From Pseudomonas fluorescens (GTDB lineage: Bacteria > Pseudomonadota > Gammaproteobacteria > Pseudomonadales > Pseudomonadaceae), in contig NZ_CABVHQ010000016.1 in NCBI RefSeq assembly GCF_902497895.1, positions 1 through 64,000 of the forward strand: 64,000 nt of DNA, given 5' to 3'. Made by a program: the position numbers and the translations under genes. The notes below the pieces were generated by a model, which had not been told where the DNA came from, did no database searches, and was given only the letters and a program-made list of their open reading frames with translations. How positions within the stretch are numbered: position 1 is the stretch's first letter; every line of letters starts with the position of its first letter. Positions 8,048 to 15,953 of this stretch are shown one piece after another.

Positions 8048-8233
8048 ATGTTGGATCGCACGAAAAACGAATTCACCACTGTCGGAATCACAGAGTTCGA
8101 ATGGCTTGGCCTGACCAAAATTGAACGTCGCCTTATTCGCCTCTACCGTCTGTTGAGTGAACAGGAACAAGTTCAGCTCCGCCGACTGTCCGAGGTCCTA
8201 GCCACCAATCCGGAAGAATCGGTCGGCAGCTGA
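8048..8233 (+). CDS. Small helical phage protein downstream of repressor
   Basis: A 61-aa protein preceded by GGAG eight bases before the ATG. Most of it is amphipathic helix: LTKIERRLIRLYRLLSEQE, VQLRRLSEVLATNPEE. Not recognised. It follows the repressor gene by 100 bases in the same direction, so it could be expressed in the lysogen. Confidence 0.5.
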   Translation: MLDRTKNEFTTVGITEFEWLGLTKIERRLIRLYRLLSEQEQVQLRRLSEVLATNPEESVGS

Positions 8234-8286
8234 TATCCCCTTCGATGTATCCGATCGCCGACAAATTTGAGTCGGCGGTTTGCGCC

Positions 8287-8544
8287 TCACGCCACCGCCT
8301 GCGAGCCGAGTCGGTCAAACAACTCCCGCTGTTTTGCCCTGGGCATGTCCTTCAAACTGTCAAACAACATCCTTTCGAATGACTGGGCAGATGGGCTCAG
8401 CGTGTGTGAAAACGTCAGGTTCGCGACCCATGTGTGCCCACACTTTGCGTCCAGGCACTGGCAGTACAGCTTCGCGAAATCCACGGAAAATTCCTCTCTC
8501 GAAGCGATCCGTCCCTTGTGCCCGCATTTGCATACAACTCGCAT
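8287..8544 (-). CDS. ogr: Ogr/Delta-type zinc-finger late-gene activator
   Basis: An 85-aa protein beginning MRVVCKCGHKGRI with a second Cys pair in LYCQCLDAKCGHTW, followed by FSHTLSPSAQSF. This is the Ogr/Delta signature: a zinc-binding activator that recruits RNA polymerase to late promoters of P2-like phages. The start at 8544 is preferred because GGGAGGGA precedes it and it places the first Cys pair at the N-terminus, as in P2 Ogr. It lies downstream of the portal gene in the same direction. Targets would be the divergent late promoters near 11464-11626. Confidence 0.85.
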   Translation of the reverse strand: MRVVCKCGHKGRIASREEFSVDFAKLYCQCLDAKCGHTWVANLTFSHTLSPSAQSFERMLFDSLKDMPRAKQRELFDRLGSQAVA

Positions 8545-8570
8545 TGTGTCCCTCCCCAGGGCAGCCAATA

Positions 8571-8599
8571 GCCACTATATTGCCACAATATGTAGTGGC
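8571..8599. promoter_or_regulatory. Inverted repeat between portal gene and ogr
   Basis: GCCACTATATTG and CAATATGTAGTGGC pair with a two-base bulge around a four-base loop. It lies 26 bases upstream of the ogr start and 10 bases past the portal stop. No T-run follows on the minus strand, so it may be an operator for ogr rather than a terminator. Confidence 0.4.
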
Positions 8600-8609
8600 A
8601 TTCTCTTAG

Positions 8610-9641
8610 CTACGCACTTGATGTAGTGGTATCCACTGCCGTAGACGGCTCTCTCCAGGCAATTCTTCTGTCTTCCCTCAAGGTATCGTTCATCTGGTTG
8701 AAAAGTTGACAGATCGGTCGAATTTCATTGCTGGTGTAGACCCGATCGATCTTTTCGATATCGCCAAAGCCGGCGCTGTTTTCGGGAATGATCCCGGCCA
8801 GCGCGGGGTTCATCCGCCACGCGGCGATCACATCGTTACGAGTGATGTTCTTGACCTTCTCCAGCTCGTCCTTGGCTTGGAAATCCCCCACGGGGATGAT
8901 CTGGATAGCCTTCTCCGCGCCGCCCGGGATGTTCACGAACATCGAGCGGAAGTTGCCCACGCCCTTGCTCGCGCTGATCTGGTCACGGAGATTCTCTTCG
9001 TCCTCCTCGGACAGGTTCGGGTCGTTGGTGTAGAAGATGTAGCCCGCGTGCGCGCCGTTGCTGTAGTAGCGCCGGCGGAAAAGGGTGGCGGCTTCGTTGA
9101 GCAACAGCGCCTGCATGCCGCCCAGGTACTCAGGCACGCCATAGATGTTCTGTTCCACGTCGTAATTCATGACGTGCTCAACCTCTTCCTGGTCGAACTC
9201 CATTTTCTTGCCATCTGGCAGCAGCATCACGAACCCGCCGCCGACTTTGACCCGCATGTTGATTGCCGGCAGGTGGTCCATCTCCAGAACCTGGCCCAAG
9301 GCATTGGGGTTGCGCCGGAAGTAAGCCTCGCCGAACACCATGAAATCCAGCGCCGCGCAGCTCATGGTTTTGATCGAGCAGCCCCTGGACGAGATGAACT
9401 CACGCAGCAACAGGTTGCGCTTGAACCCTGGAATGGCGCCGTGGTGAGCGTTGGCGCGTAGCAGCTTGGCCAGGCCTTGGCGCGACACCGGTGGCGTGTA
9501 GATTCGTCCGTCGTTGCTGGCGAAGACGCCCAGGTAATGCCCGATGTTCTCGGTCAGCACTTGTTCCGGAGCACCGAACGAAAACGCCCGCGTGGGCCCT
9601 GGTGCTGGTTTTTCCTGATGTAAATTTTTTCGCTGAGCCAT
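8610..9641 (-). CDS. Phage portal protein (P2 gpQ family)
   Basis: A 343-aa portal protein that forms the dodecameric head-tail vertex and DNA channel. Family segments include NIGHYLGVFASNDGRIYTPP, RANAHHGAIPGFKRNLLLR, VPEYLGGMQALLLNEAATLF, RRRYYSNGAHAGYIFY and WRMNPALAGIIPENSAGFGD near the C-terminus. The start at 9641 (MAQRKNLHQEKP) fits family length. ATGs at 9704 and 9743 would lengthen it, with no better ribosome-binding site. It lies downstream of the terminase gene on the minus strand, the P2 order. The terminase reading frame continues 242 bases into this gene. Confidence 0.9.
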   Translation of the reverse strand: MAQRKNLHQEKPAPGPTRAFSFGAPEQVLTENIGHYLGVFASNDGRIYTPPVSRQGLAKLLRANAHHGAIPGFKRNLLLREFISSRGCSIKTMSCAALDFMVFGEAYFRRNPNALGQVLEMDHLPAINMRVKVGGGFVMLLPDGKKMEFDQEEVEHVMNYDVEQNIYGVPEYLGGMQALLLNEAATLFRRRYYSNGAHAGYIFYTNDPNLSEEDEENLRDQISASKGVGNFRSMFVNIPGGAEKAIQIIPVGDFQAKDELEKVKNITRNDVIAAWRMNPALAGIIPENSAGFGDIEKIDRVYTSNEIRPICQLFNQMNDTLREDRRIAWREPSTAVDTTTSSA

Positions 9642-11463
9642 TGGTACCTGATCCGCTGAGTGCGTAGCGGCTTCGCCGCTGCTTGTTGGTATTGAGGGGT
9701 TCATGGGCCAGGGCATGCATGATTGCCCATGCCACGTCTGCATGGCCGGTGGCGTCTGTGCGCGACGCGCTGTAGGTCACCTGTCCGCTGGTGGTAGTGC
9801 CGCGCTTGATCGTCAGGAAGGCCTGGGCGACGTCGTTCCAGCCGGCGTCCCATTCGATGCGGCTGCCCTGGATCGTGTCCTGCGCCTTGAGCACCAGGGT
9901 GTTCTTGGTCTCCAGGCTGTAATGGATCGAGGTCGCACGCGGGTAGAAGTCGCGCACCAGGTCGAACACGCCGTAGCCGATGCCGGTGGTGTCGATGCCA
10001 ATGTGCTGCACGTTGAAGCGCTCGGTGAGCTTATTGACCTGGGCGGCCTGGTAGCTGAACGACTGACCACGCCAGCTGTGCTTTTCCAGGATGCGAAACT
10101 TGCCGCCGGGTTCCAGAGGCGGCGCGATGACCACACAGGTGGCATCGTCGCGGGTTCGGCTGGGGTCGTATCCGATCCAGACCGGGCTGTTGCCGAAAGG
10201 GCGCGGGTCGTCGGGGTCGTAGTCAGTCCACAGCGAGAGGTCCGAGTAGCAGCGCTCCAGGTCGGCCAGGGAAAAAGCGCTCTGCGTGCTGTCGATGAAT
10301 TTGCACATGAACAGCTGCTCGAACTTGTCTTCGTCGTACTCCAGCTGCAGCTGCTCGAGGTCGAACAGATCACAGCCGCCGGCGATCGCGTCGAGGATGG
10401 TGATCACCTTGCGCCATTGCCCGTCCGGACAGAGAGCGCCGGCGGCGATCTGTTTCTCACTGGGCCACGGATCCTTGGCGTTTTTGCGCTTGCTGTTGCG
10501 GAATTTCTCACCGGTCCAGAACGGGTAGGCCTGGTGCGACACGGCGCTGGGTGTCGAAAAGTAGGTCTTGCGCCACTTTTTGTGGGTGGCCATGGCGCTG
10601 GCCACGGTGTTCAGTTTTTCGAAGTCGCGGATCCAGAAGTACTCATCCACGTAAACGTGGCCATGGTGACCCTGCGCCGTGCTGCTGTTGGTGCTGAGAA
10701 AACGCAGCTCGGCCCACGGCTTGCCGTCTTTGCTGAGCACGATCGGGTTGCCGGTCAGCTCCAGGCCAAACCACTCTTGGGCGAACGACACGATGTAGCT
10801 ACGGAAAATCTCCGACTGGGCGCGACTGGCCGACAGGAAAATCTGGTTGTCGCCGGTGAGCACGGCGTCCATGAACGCCTCGCCAGCGAAGTAGTAGGTC
10901 AAGCCCACTTGGCGGCTTTTGAGGATGTCGCGGATTCGGCACGTCAGCGGGTTCTGTTTGGCGGCGAACAGCTCTTTCTGGTAGCCGTACATTTTGCTGA
11001 TGAACTTGTCGAGGAAGTCCACCTCGGTCAGCTCACTGACGTCGTTCTTTGCCTTTTTCTCGCGCTTCTTGCCGCCTTTGTCCCCTCGATCGCCCCGGTC
11101 TCGACGCTCACTGCGTTGATCGTCACGGCGCTGGCCACCGTCACCAGGTGCGTCACTGGTCGGTGCCGGCGCTGGCTTTATGCACTGCTTGGCCAAGCGC
11201 TCGCGAATGGTGGTCAGGCGGTCCAGCTCGTCCAGCTCGCCCTTGGTCAGGGTGGTCTGTTTCTCCAGCAGCAGGGTGATTCGCCGGCTTGCCGCTGTCA
11301 GCGGTTCTTCATCCGACAGCATGTCGTCCCAGCCGCCTTTTCCGATCCAGTAGTAAATGATCCGGATGTTGGGCAGGGACAGTTGCGCCTGAATTTCACG
11401 CGGCTTGCAGCGGCGTAAATAAAGGCGTTTTGCGGCTTCTTTAAGTTCGGGGGCGTAGGGCAT
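9400..11463 (-). CDS. Terminase large (ATPase/nuclease) subunit, P2 gpP family
   Basis: Powers DNA packaging and cuts the concatemer. The N-terminus has an HTH (KRLYLRRCKPREIQAQLSL), then a charged linker, the ATPase region beginning ILKSRQVGLTYYFAGEA with GHVYVDEYFWI as Walker B, and the nuclease region with YDPSRTRDDATCV and IDTTGIGYGVFDL. The start at 11463 follows the family N-terminus (MPYAPELKEAAKRLY). The frame gives 687 aa, about 90 more than P2 gpP. The expected end is near HALAHEPLNTN (about 9690). The extra tail is Arg/Thr/Ala-rich and overlaps the portal gene out of frame, suggesting a lost stop codon. Confidence 0.88.
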   Translation of the reverse strand: MPYAPELKEAAKRLYLRRCKPREIQAQLSLPNIRIIYYWIGKGGWDDMLSDEEPLTAASRRITLLLEKQTTLTKGELDELDRLTTIRERLAKQCIKPAPAPTSDAPGDGGQRRDDQRSERRDRGDRGDKGGKKREKKAKNDVSELTEVDFLDKFISKMYGYQKELFAAKQNPLTCRIRDILKSRQVGLTYYFAGEAFMDAVLTGDNQIFLSASRAQSEIFRSYIVSFAQEWFGLELTGNPIVLSKDGKPWAELRFLSTNSSTAQGHHGHVYVDEYFWIRDFEKLNTVASAMATHKKWRKTYFSTPSAVSHQAYPFWTGEKFRNSKRKNAKDPWPSEKQIAAGALCPDGQWRKVITILDAIAGGCDLFDLEQLQLEYDEDKFEQLFMCKFIDSTQSAFSLADLERCYSDLSLWTDYDPDDPRPFGNSPVWIGYDPSRTRDDATCVVIAPPLEPGGKFRILEKHSWRGQSFSYQAAQVNKLTERFNVQHIGIDTTGIGYGVFDLVRDFYPRATSIHYSLETKNTLVLKAQDTIQGSRIEWDAGWNDVAQAFLTIKRGTTTSGQVTYSASRTDATGHADVAWAIMHALAHEPLNTNKQRRSRYALSGSGTNGSAKKFTSGKTSTRAHAGVFVRCSGTSADREHRALPGRLRQQRRTNLHATGVAPRPGQAATRQRSPRRHSRVQAQPVAA

Positions 11464-11626
11464 AGGCCGCAGTCTATGCGGCGAAAACGCAGTAAACGCG
11501 GGGTTAAAATCCGCGTTCATCCTATAACGTGAAAATAGGACCAAAGCAAAAGTAAACCGTTTGTTCGGGCTTCTACTGAACCCTATCGTGGCGGCTCAAA
11601 TCACCGATTGAGCGCAGTTATCGCCC
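11464..11626. promoter_or_regulatory. Divergent late promoter region (terminase / scaffold)
   Basis: A 163-bp gap between divergent late operons. It contains three small palindromes: CCGCA-5-TGCGG (11468-11482), AACGCGG-9-CCGCGTT (11495-11517) and CCTAT-9-ATAGG (11521-11539). In P2-like phages the corresponding gap holds two Ogr-dependent promoters. A strict P2-type TGT-N12-ACA site was not found by eye, so the palindromes are the best local candidates for the activator. Confidence 0.5.
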
Positions 11627-12535
11627 ATGCCCCGTTCCCTTGTTTCGTTCTGGAAACGTGTCGCCACCAGCGGCACCACCGCTGATGGTCGCGAAATCCT
11701 TCCCCAGGAACTGCGCGATATCGCTGAGACCTACAACCCGGCCAAATACACGGCCGTGATCTGGTGCGAGCACGATCGTTGGTTCGGCTCCCACGGGACC
11801 GTCTTTGCGGTGCGTCTGGTTGAAGACGTTGAAGGCCTGGAGCCAGGTCAAGTCGCATTGGAAGCCCAGCTCAAGCCTAACGACAAACTGCTCTGCCTCA
11901 ACGACCAGGGCGAGAAGCTTTTCACCAGCATTGAAATCACCCCGAACTTCGCAAGCAGCGGCAAAGCCTACCTGTCCGGCCTCGCCGTGACCGATTCGCC
12001 GGCCAGCCTGGGCACCCAGGAACTCTACTTTTCCCGCAAAACCGGCGAGCCCGTGCATTACGCCGCTTCTGTCCCTCTCGGCGTGTTTGGTGATGAGGAG
12101 CCAAAGGGCGAAATCGGCAAGTTGAACAGCCTGCTGACCCGCCTGTTCAAGCGCTTCGCTGTTGAAGAATCCACCACCGAAACGACCCAGACCACCCCCA
12201 CCGAGAGCAAACCCCCAATGGATGAAGCTACAGCCAAGGCTTTAAAGGCCTTGATCGAACAACTCGGCCTTGTCGTCACCGGCCTCGCCGCTGTGATCGA
12301 ACCCGTGACTGCTGACGTCGTCGAGCCGGTTGTTACCGAAGTCGATGACGTTGCGACCGCCGTCGACACCATCGTTGCCGAGGCCGAAGCCGATCGCGAA
12401 TTCGCTCGTAAGGGCAGCGACAGCAAGCGTCTCGATCGCATCGAGGCCCTGCTGGAAAAGGCCTTCAACACCACCACCGGTCAGCCACTGCCGAAAACCA
12501 CCGGTTCCACTGACACTAAAAAGCGGGTGCTGTGA
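11627..12535 (+). CDS. Capsid scaffolding protein and maturation protease (P2 gpO)
   Basis: A 302-aa scaffold/protease. The N-terminal ~140 residues are the serine protease domain with Asp20 (TTADGREI), His49 (WCEHDRW) and Ser101 (FTSIEITPNFASSGKAYL), matching the Asp-His-Ser triad reported for P2 gpO; AVTDSPASLGTQ is also conserved. The C-terminal part is acidic and helical, as in scaffolds, ending with a basic tail. It is the first gene of the rightward late operon, and the capsid gene begins one base after its stop codon. Confidence 0.92.
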   Translation: MPRSLVSFWKRVATSGTTADGREILPQELRDIAETYNPAKYTAVIWCEHDRWFGSHGTVFAVRLVEDVEGLEPGQVALEAQLKPNDKLLCLNDQGEKLFTSIEITPNFASSGKAYLSGLAVTDSPASLGTQELYFSRKTGEPVHYAASVPLGVFGDEEPKGEIGKLNSLLTRLFKRFAVEESTTETTQTTPTESKPPMDEATAKALKALIEQLGLVVTGLAAVIEPVTADVVEPVVTEVDDVATAVDTIVAEAEADREFARKGSDSKRLDRIEALLEKAFNTTTGQPLPKTTGSTDTKKRVL

Positions 12536-12536
12536 C

Positions 12537-13553
12537 ATGAGCCAGCAAGGATTGAGCAATCGTGCTCTGAAACAGTACACCGCCCTTCGCGAAGCGATCG
12601 CCGACACCTACAGCGTCGACGTGACGCGTCAGTTCAACGTCGAGCCGAGCATCGCCCAGGAACTGAACGACAAGATCACCGAGCGTGCGGACTTTCTCGA
12701 GCGCATCAACGTTGTACCGGTGACCGAGATCAAGGGCGAAAAGGTCATGTTCGGAGTGAATGGTCCCCTGACCGGTCGCATCAACACCAAGACCACCGAC
12801 CGCGAAGCCAAGGACGTGTCGGACCTCAACGGGTTGGGCTACGAGCTTTTCGACACACAATCCGATGTGGGCTTGCCGTTCGCCAAGATCGACAGCTGGT
12901 CCAAGTTCCCGGACTTTGCCGATCGCTACTCGGCGGCGGTGCAAAAGCAAATCGCCCTGGACCGCATCATGATCGGTTGGCACGGCGTGACCGCCGCCCT
13001 CCAAACCAATCTGGCCACCAACCCGATGCTGCAGGACGTGAACAAGGGCTGGCTGCAGATCGCTCGTGAGCAGATTCCTGAGCAGGTTATCGAGGAAGGC
13101 GCGACCGCAGGGAAAATCACCCTGGGGGCTGGCGGCGACTACGAAAACCTCGATGCCCTGGTGCACGATGTCAAGCAGATGATCAGCTCCGAGTTCCGTG
13201 ATGGCGGCGACCTGATTGCCATCGTCGGCAGCGATCTGCTGGCTAGCGACAAGGCCAAGCTGTATTCCAGCCAGGCCGGTAAACCAACCGAGAAAGAACG
13301 CATCGAAAGCGCCCAAGTCATTGCGACCTATGGCGGTCTGCCGACCTTCACCGTGCCGCACTTCCCGGTCGACACCGTCGTCGTCACCAGCTGGGACAAC
13401 CTGTCGATCTATTTCCAGGACAGCAGCTGGCGTCGTCACTTGCTCGAGAACCCGAAGCGCTCCCGCGTTGAGGATTACAACGCCCGTAACGAAGGCTACG
13501 TGATCGAGCAGCTGGAAAAATTCGCCGCGGCTGAAAAAGTGGAATTGGTCTGA
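12537..13553 (+). CDS. Major capsid protein (P2 gpN family)
   Basis: A 338-aa capsid protein. P2 N-family features include LEQ-like N-terminus with FNVEPSIAQELNDKITERADFL, INVVPVTEIKGEKV, the IALDRIMIGWHG segment, LLASDKAKLYSS and the C-terminal WRRHLLENPKRSRVEDYNARNEGY. The first ~30 residues are probably removed by the gpO protease. The TGA overlaps the next ATG. Confidence 0.93.
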   Translation: MSQQGLSNRALKQYTALREAIADTYSVDVTRQFNVEPSIAQELNDKITERADFLERINVVPVTEIKGEKVMFGVNGPLTGRINTKTTDREAKDVSDLNGLGYELFDTQSDVGLPFAKIDSWSKFPDFADRYSAAVQKQIALDRIMIGWHGVTAALQTNLATNPMLQDVNKGWLQIAREQIPEQVIEEGATAGKITLGAGGDYENLDALVHDVKQMISSEFRDGGDLIAIVGSDLLASDKAKLYSSQAGKPTEKERIESAQVIATYGGLPTFTVPHFPVDTVVVTSWDNLSIYFQDSSWRRHLLENPKRSRVEDYNARNEGYVIEQLEKFAAAEKVELV

Positions 13554-14266
13554 TGAGCCTGGCATTGGCGCATAAACGCCGGGTTCAGGCCCAAGGTCCA
13601 GCGGTTGCCAGCGCCAGTGCCCAAACGGTGGCGTATTCCTCCGCTACCGCGCTGTCCAGCCCTGCCAATGGCAAGAAGCACTTGAAGCTAATGGAAGACG
13701 CACTGGCTCAGGATCTGGAGCGCATCAGTGCGATCGACAGCCGCGAGTTGCGTCAGCAGCTCAAGCGTGACGAGCTGCTGCCCAAGTACCTGGACTATGT
13801 GCAGCGCTACCGCGATTCCGGATTGAATTTCCCGAACTCGGTGGTGATGCAGGTTCTGGTCTGGCTGTTCGATACCGCCCAGTTCGAAGCGGGCCTGGAG
13901 CTGGCTGATTTCGCCATGACCCAAGGTCAGGAAATGCCGGAGCGCTTCAAGCGCAACGTGCAGACCTTCGTGGCTGATGAGGTGATCGACTGGGCTGAGG
14001 CTGAGTACAAGGCCAAGCGCAGCCCCGAACCTTACCTCTCCGACTTGCTGCCTTTGGTGGACGGCGAATGGAAGCTCTTTGAGCGCATTCCTGCTCGCTA
14101 TCACAAGCAGCTGGGGATTCTGGCCCTGGATCAGCGCGACTTTGCGAAAGCCATCACCCACTTCGAACGAGCGGAAGCACTGTACGAAGGCATCGGTGTG
14201 GGCACGCGTCTGGAAGGGGCTCGCAAGGCACTGGCAAAAGAACTGGCTGAGAAAGCCCCCGAGTAA
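13553..14266 (+). CDS. Terminase small (endonuclease) subunit, P2 gpM family
   Basis: A 237-aa gpM homologue that recognises and helps cut cos DNA. Key segments: MSLALAHKRRVQA, the LMEDALAQDLERISAIDSR helix, YLDYVQRYRDSGLNFPN, VWLFDTAQFEAGLELADFAM and the C-terminal helix pair YHKQLGILALDQRDFAKAI. It is in the expected O-N-M-L order. A 64-base imperfect hairpin follows before gpL. Confidence 0.9.
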   Translation: MSLALAHKRRVQAQGPAVASASAQTVAYSSATALSSPANGKKHLKLMEDALAQDLERISAIDSRELRQQLKRDELLPKYLDYVQRYRDSGLNFPNSVVMQVLVWLFDTAQFEAGLELADFAMTQGQEMPERFKRNVQTFVADEVIDWAEAEYKAKRSPEPYLSDLLPLVDGEWKLFERIPARYHKQLGILALDQRDFAKAITHFERAEALYEGIGVGTRLEGARKALAKELAEKAPE

Positions 14267-14281
14267 CCGACTACCCCCCCA

Positions 14282-14345
14282 GCGGGAAACTGTCGAAGTG
14301 AGTCAGCCATTTATGGCCGTCGACTCACTGCAAACAGTTTCCCGC
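14282..14345. repeat. Long interrupted hairpin between gpM and gpL genes
   Basis: Three nested inverted repeats fold into one stem: GCGGGAAACTGT (14282-14293) with ACAGTTTCCCGC (14334-14345), GTGAGTC (14298-14304) with GACTCAC (14322-14328), and GCCAT with ATGGC around a short loop. It occupies most of the only large gap inside the head operon. No T-run follows, so it is more likely an RNA processing or stability element, or a transferred palindrome, than a terminator. Confidence 0.7.
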
Positions 14346-14364
14346 CCTATTCGAGCGGCCAGCG

Positions 14365-14826
14365 ATGAGCTTTTCAGGTAACCCCACCAAGTTTGTGGAA
14401 CGGCAGATAGAGAACGACGGCTTTTGGCCGGACTTTTCGCTGGCTCAGTTCCAGGAGGCGTATCGCCTTCCAGGGGAATACCTGGTCGAGACGCTGGCCG
14501 ATGGTTTGACCACGGCGATGATCGAGGTCAACAGGGATCTGGCCAAACTCAAAGCCAAATGGCAGGCCGCAGGTGTCTCCAGCGTTGAATCTGCTGACCC
14601 TATGGTGCTGCCGGAGCGCACATTTCAAGCAGCGACGTACAAGCGCGCCGTGTACTGCCGCGCCAAAGCCTTCCTGTTGACCCAGTTCGCCACGGTGACC
14701 CGCCGCGAAAGTGCGGAAAACATCGGCAAGGAACTGCCAGAGCGTGGCGAAACCTTCCTTGAGTTCAGTCAGCAGGCCGTCCGGTCGCTGCAGGGCCGTG
14801 GCCGCATCACGGCGGTGCTGCTGTGA
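14365..14826 (+). CDS. Head completion/stabilisation protein (P2 gpL)
   Basis: A 153-aa gpL homologue, thought to bridge portal and tail connector. Family features include FWPDFSLAQFQEAYRLPGEY, TTAMIEVNRDLAKLKAKW and YKRAVYCRAKAFLL with the C-terminal helix SAENIGKELPERGETFLE. Its stop overlaps the gpR-like start. P2 has its lysis genes here; in this phage gpR follows directly. Confidence 0.88.
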   Translation: MSFSGNPTKFVERQIENDGFWPDFSLAQFQEAYRLPGEYLVETLADGLTTAMIEVNRDLAKLKAKWQAAGVSSVESADPMVLPERTFQAATYKRAVYCRAKAFLLTQFATVTRRESAENIGKELPERGETFLEFSQQAVRSLQGRGRITAVLL

Positions 14827-15272
14827 TCAAACTCCGCGCCTTGACTACCTACCTGCTCACGCGCCGCCTGGTGCTGCCGGAACAGCTCGACAGCTGGACC
14901 GACCAGGTGAACCTGGAGCTGATCTGGAAACCTGACGTCGACGGCATGCGCATGGGTGACATGCGTTACAGCGCAACGATCGCGCTCGAGCGTTTCGCCG
15001 ATCACCCCGGGCGCCTGATGGCGTTGGTTGGCAGTTGGCTCGAGGGCAATGACCAGGGCCGCGACCGCGACGAGCTGCCAATGCCCAAGTTCGATATCAC
15101 GATGCTCGACAACGACCTGGCCGACGTGGACATCACCCTGGAGTTCAACGAGCCGCAGTACCTGGCTGAGGATCCCACCGGCGAGATCGTGGCCTTCGGC
15201 AAGACCTGGGCGTTTGTGCCGTTCGATCTTTGGATTGCCGAGCACGGCGAGGTGGGCAGCCATGGGGCGTAG
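14823..15272 (+). CDS. Tail completion protein (P2 gpR family)
   Basis: A 149-aa gpR-like tail completion protein that caps the tail at the head-proximal end. Features: MIKLRALTTYLL, DGMRMGDMRYSATIALERF, and the paired acidic strand LADVDITLEFNEPQYLAED. The ATG lies within the gpL stop, and its own stop overlaps the gpS-like gene by 11 bases. Confidence 0.85.
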   Translation: MIKLRALTTYLLTRRLVLPEQLDSWTDQVNLELIWKPDVDGMRMGDMRYSATIALERFADHPGRLMALVGSWLEGNDQGRDRDELPMPKFDITMLDNDLADVDITLEFNEPQYLAEDPTGEIVAFGKTWAFVPFDLWIAEHGEVGSHGA

Positions 15273-15942
15273 CACCTTCGAGCTCGATGCCCGCGGTTAC
15301 CTGGGCATACGTGAGCAGCTGGCGTTGCTCAGCCTTCCGCCGCAACTGCGCCGGCGGCTGCTCAACAACGTCACCAAGCGCGTGCGGACAATGAGTCGCA
15401 AGCGGGCCCGTGATCAGCAGAACCTGGACGGCTCGCCTTTCGAGGCGCGCAAGGGGCCGGCCAAGGGCAAGAAGAAGATGGAAGCCGGTCTGGCCAAGCT
15501 GATGATCGTCACCCGCGTGAGCGCTGACGAAGCCGAGCTGGGCTGGCGTAACGCCCTGACCAGCTGGGTCGCTTCGCAACAACACAACGGTGTCTCCGAA
15601 CGTCGCACTGCCGCCCAGATGCGCAAGTGGAACACCGTTCCTGTGGTCCTGGCCGCGACTGAGAAGCAGGCCAAACGTCTGCGTCGTCTCGGCTTCAAGG
15701 TCCGTCAACAAGGCAAAAAGAGTCTCACGCGCCCATCAGTGGCGTGGATTCAAGAGCATGTGAACTACGCCAAGGCCGGTCTGCTGATCCGCATCCTGAG
15801 CGATGAAAAAGCCGAGAGCACCGGCGCCCAGAGCTGGGAAATCACCCTGCCCAAGCGCCAGTTCATCGGCGTCAGCACCGAGCGCGACACCGGCTTGCTG
15901 CTGAACCAGGTGCTCCAACAAATCCTTAATTCTCCCCGCTAG
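15262..15942 (+). CDS. Phage virion morphogenesis protein (P2 gpS family)
   Basis: A 226-aa protein of the gpS tail completion family, expected in tail terminator assembly. The middle is very basic (RRRLLNNVTKRVRTMSRKRAR, KKGPAKGKKK-like stretch), followed by a TERRTAAQ-type segment and TAEQAKRLRRLGF-like helix as in other virion morphogenesis proteins. The long upstream frame is a shadow of gpR; the ATG at 15262 fits the family N-terminus. It precedes the sheath gene by 11 bases. Confidence 0.82.
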   Translation: MGRSTFELDARGYLGIREQLALLSLPPQLRRRLLNNVTKRVRTMSRKRARDQQNLDGSPFEARKGPAKGKKKMEAGLAKLMIVTRVSADEAELGWRNALTSWVASQQHNGVSERRTAAQMRKWNTVPVVLAATEKQAKRLRRLGFKVRQQGKKSLTRPSVAWIQEHVNYAKAGLLIRILSDEKAESTGAQSWEITLPKRQFIGVSTERDTGLLLNQVLQQILNSPR

Positions 15943-15953
15943 CGAGGCACTGC

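Noticed and set aside
9703-11418. 571-codon plus-strand ORF
   Set aside because: It is antisense to the terminase gene, low in family-like content, and due to GC-rich third positions.
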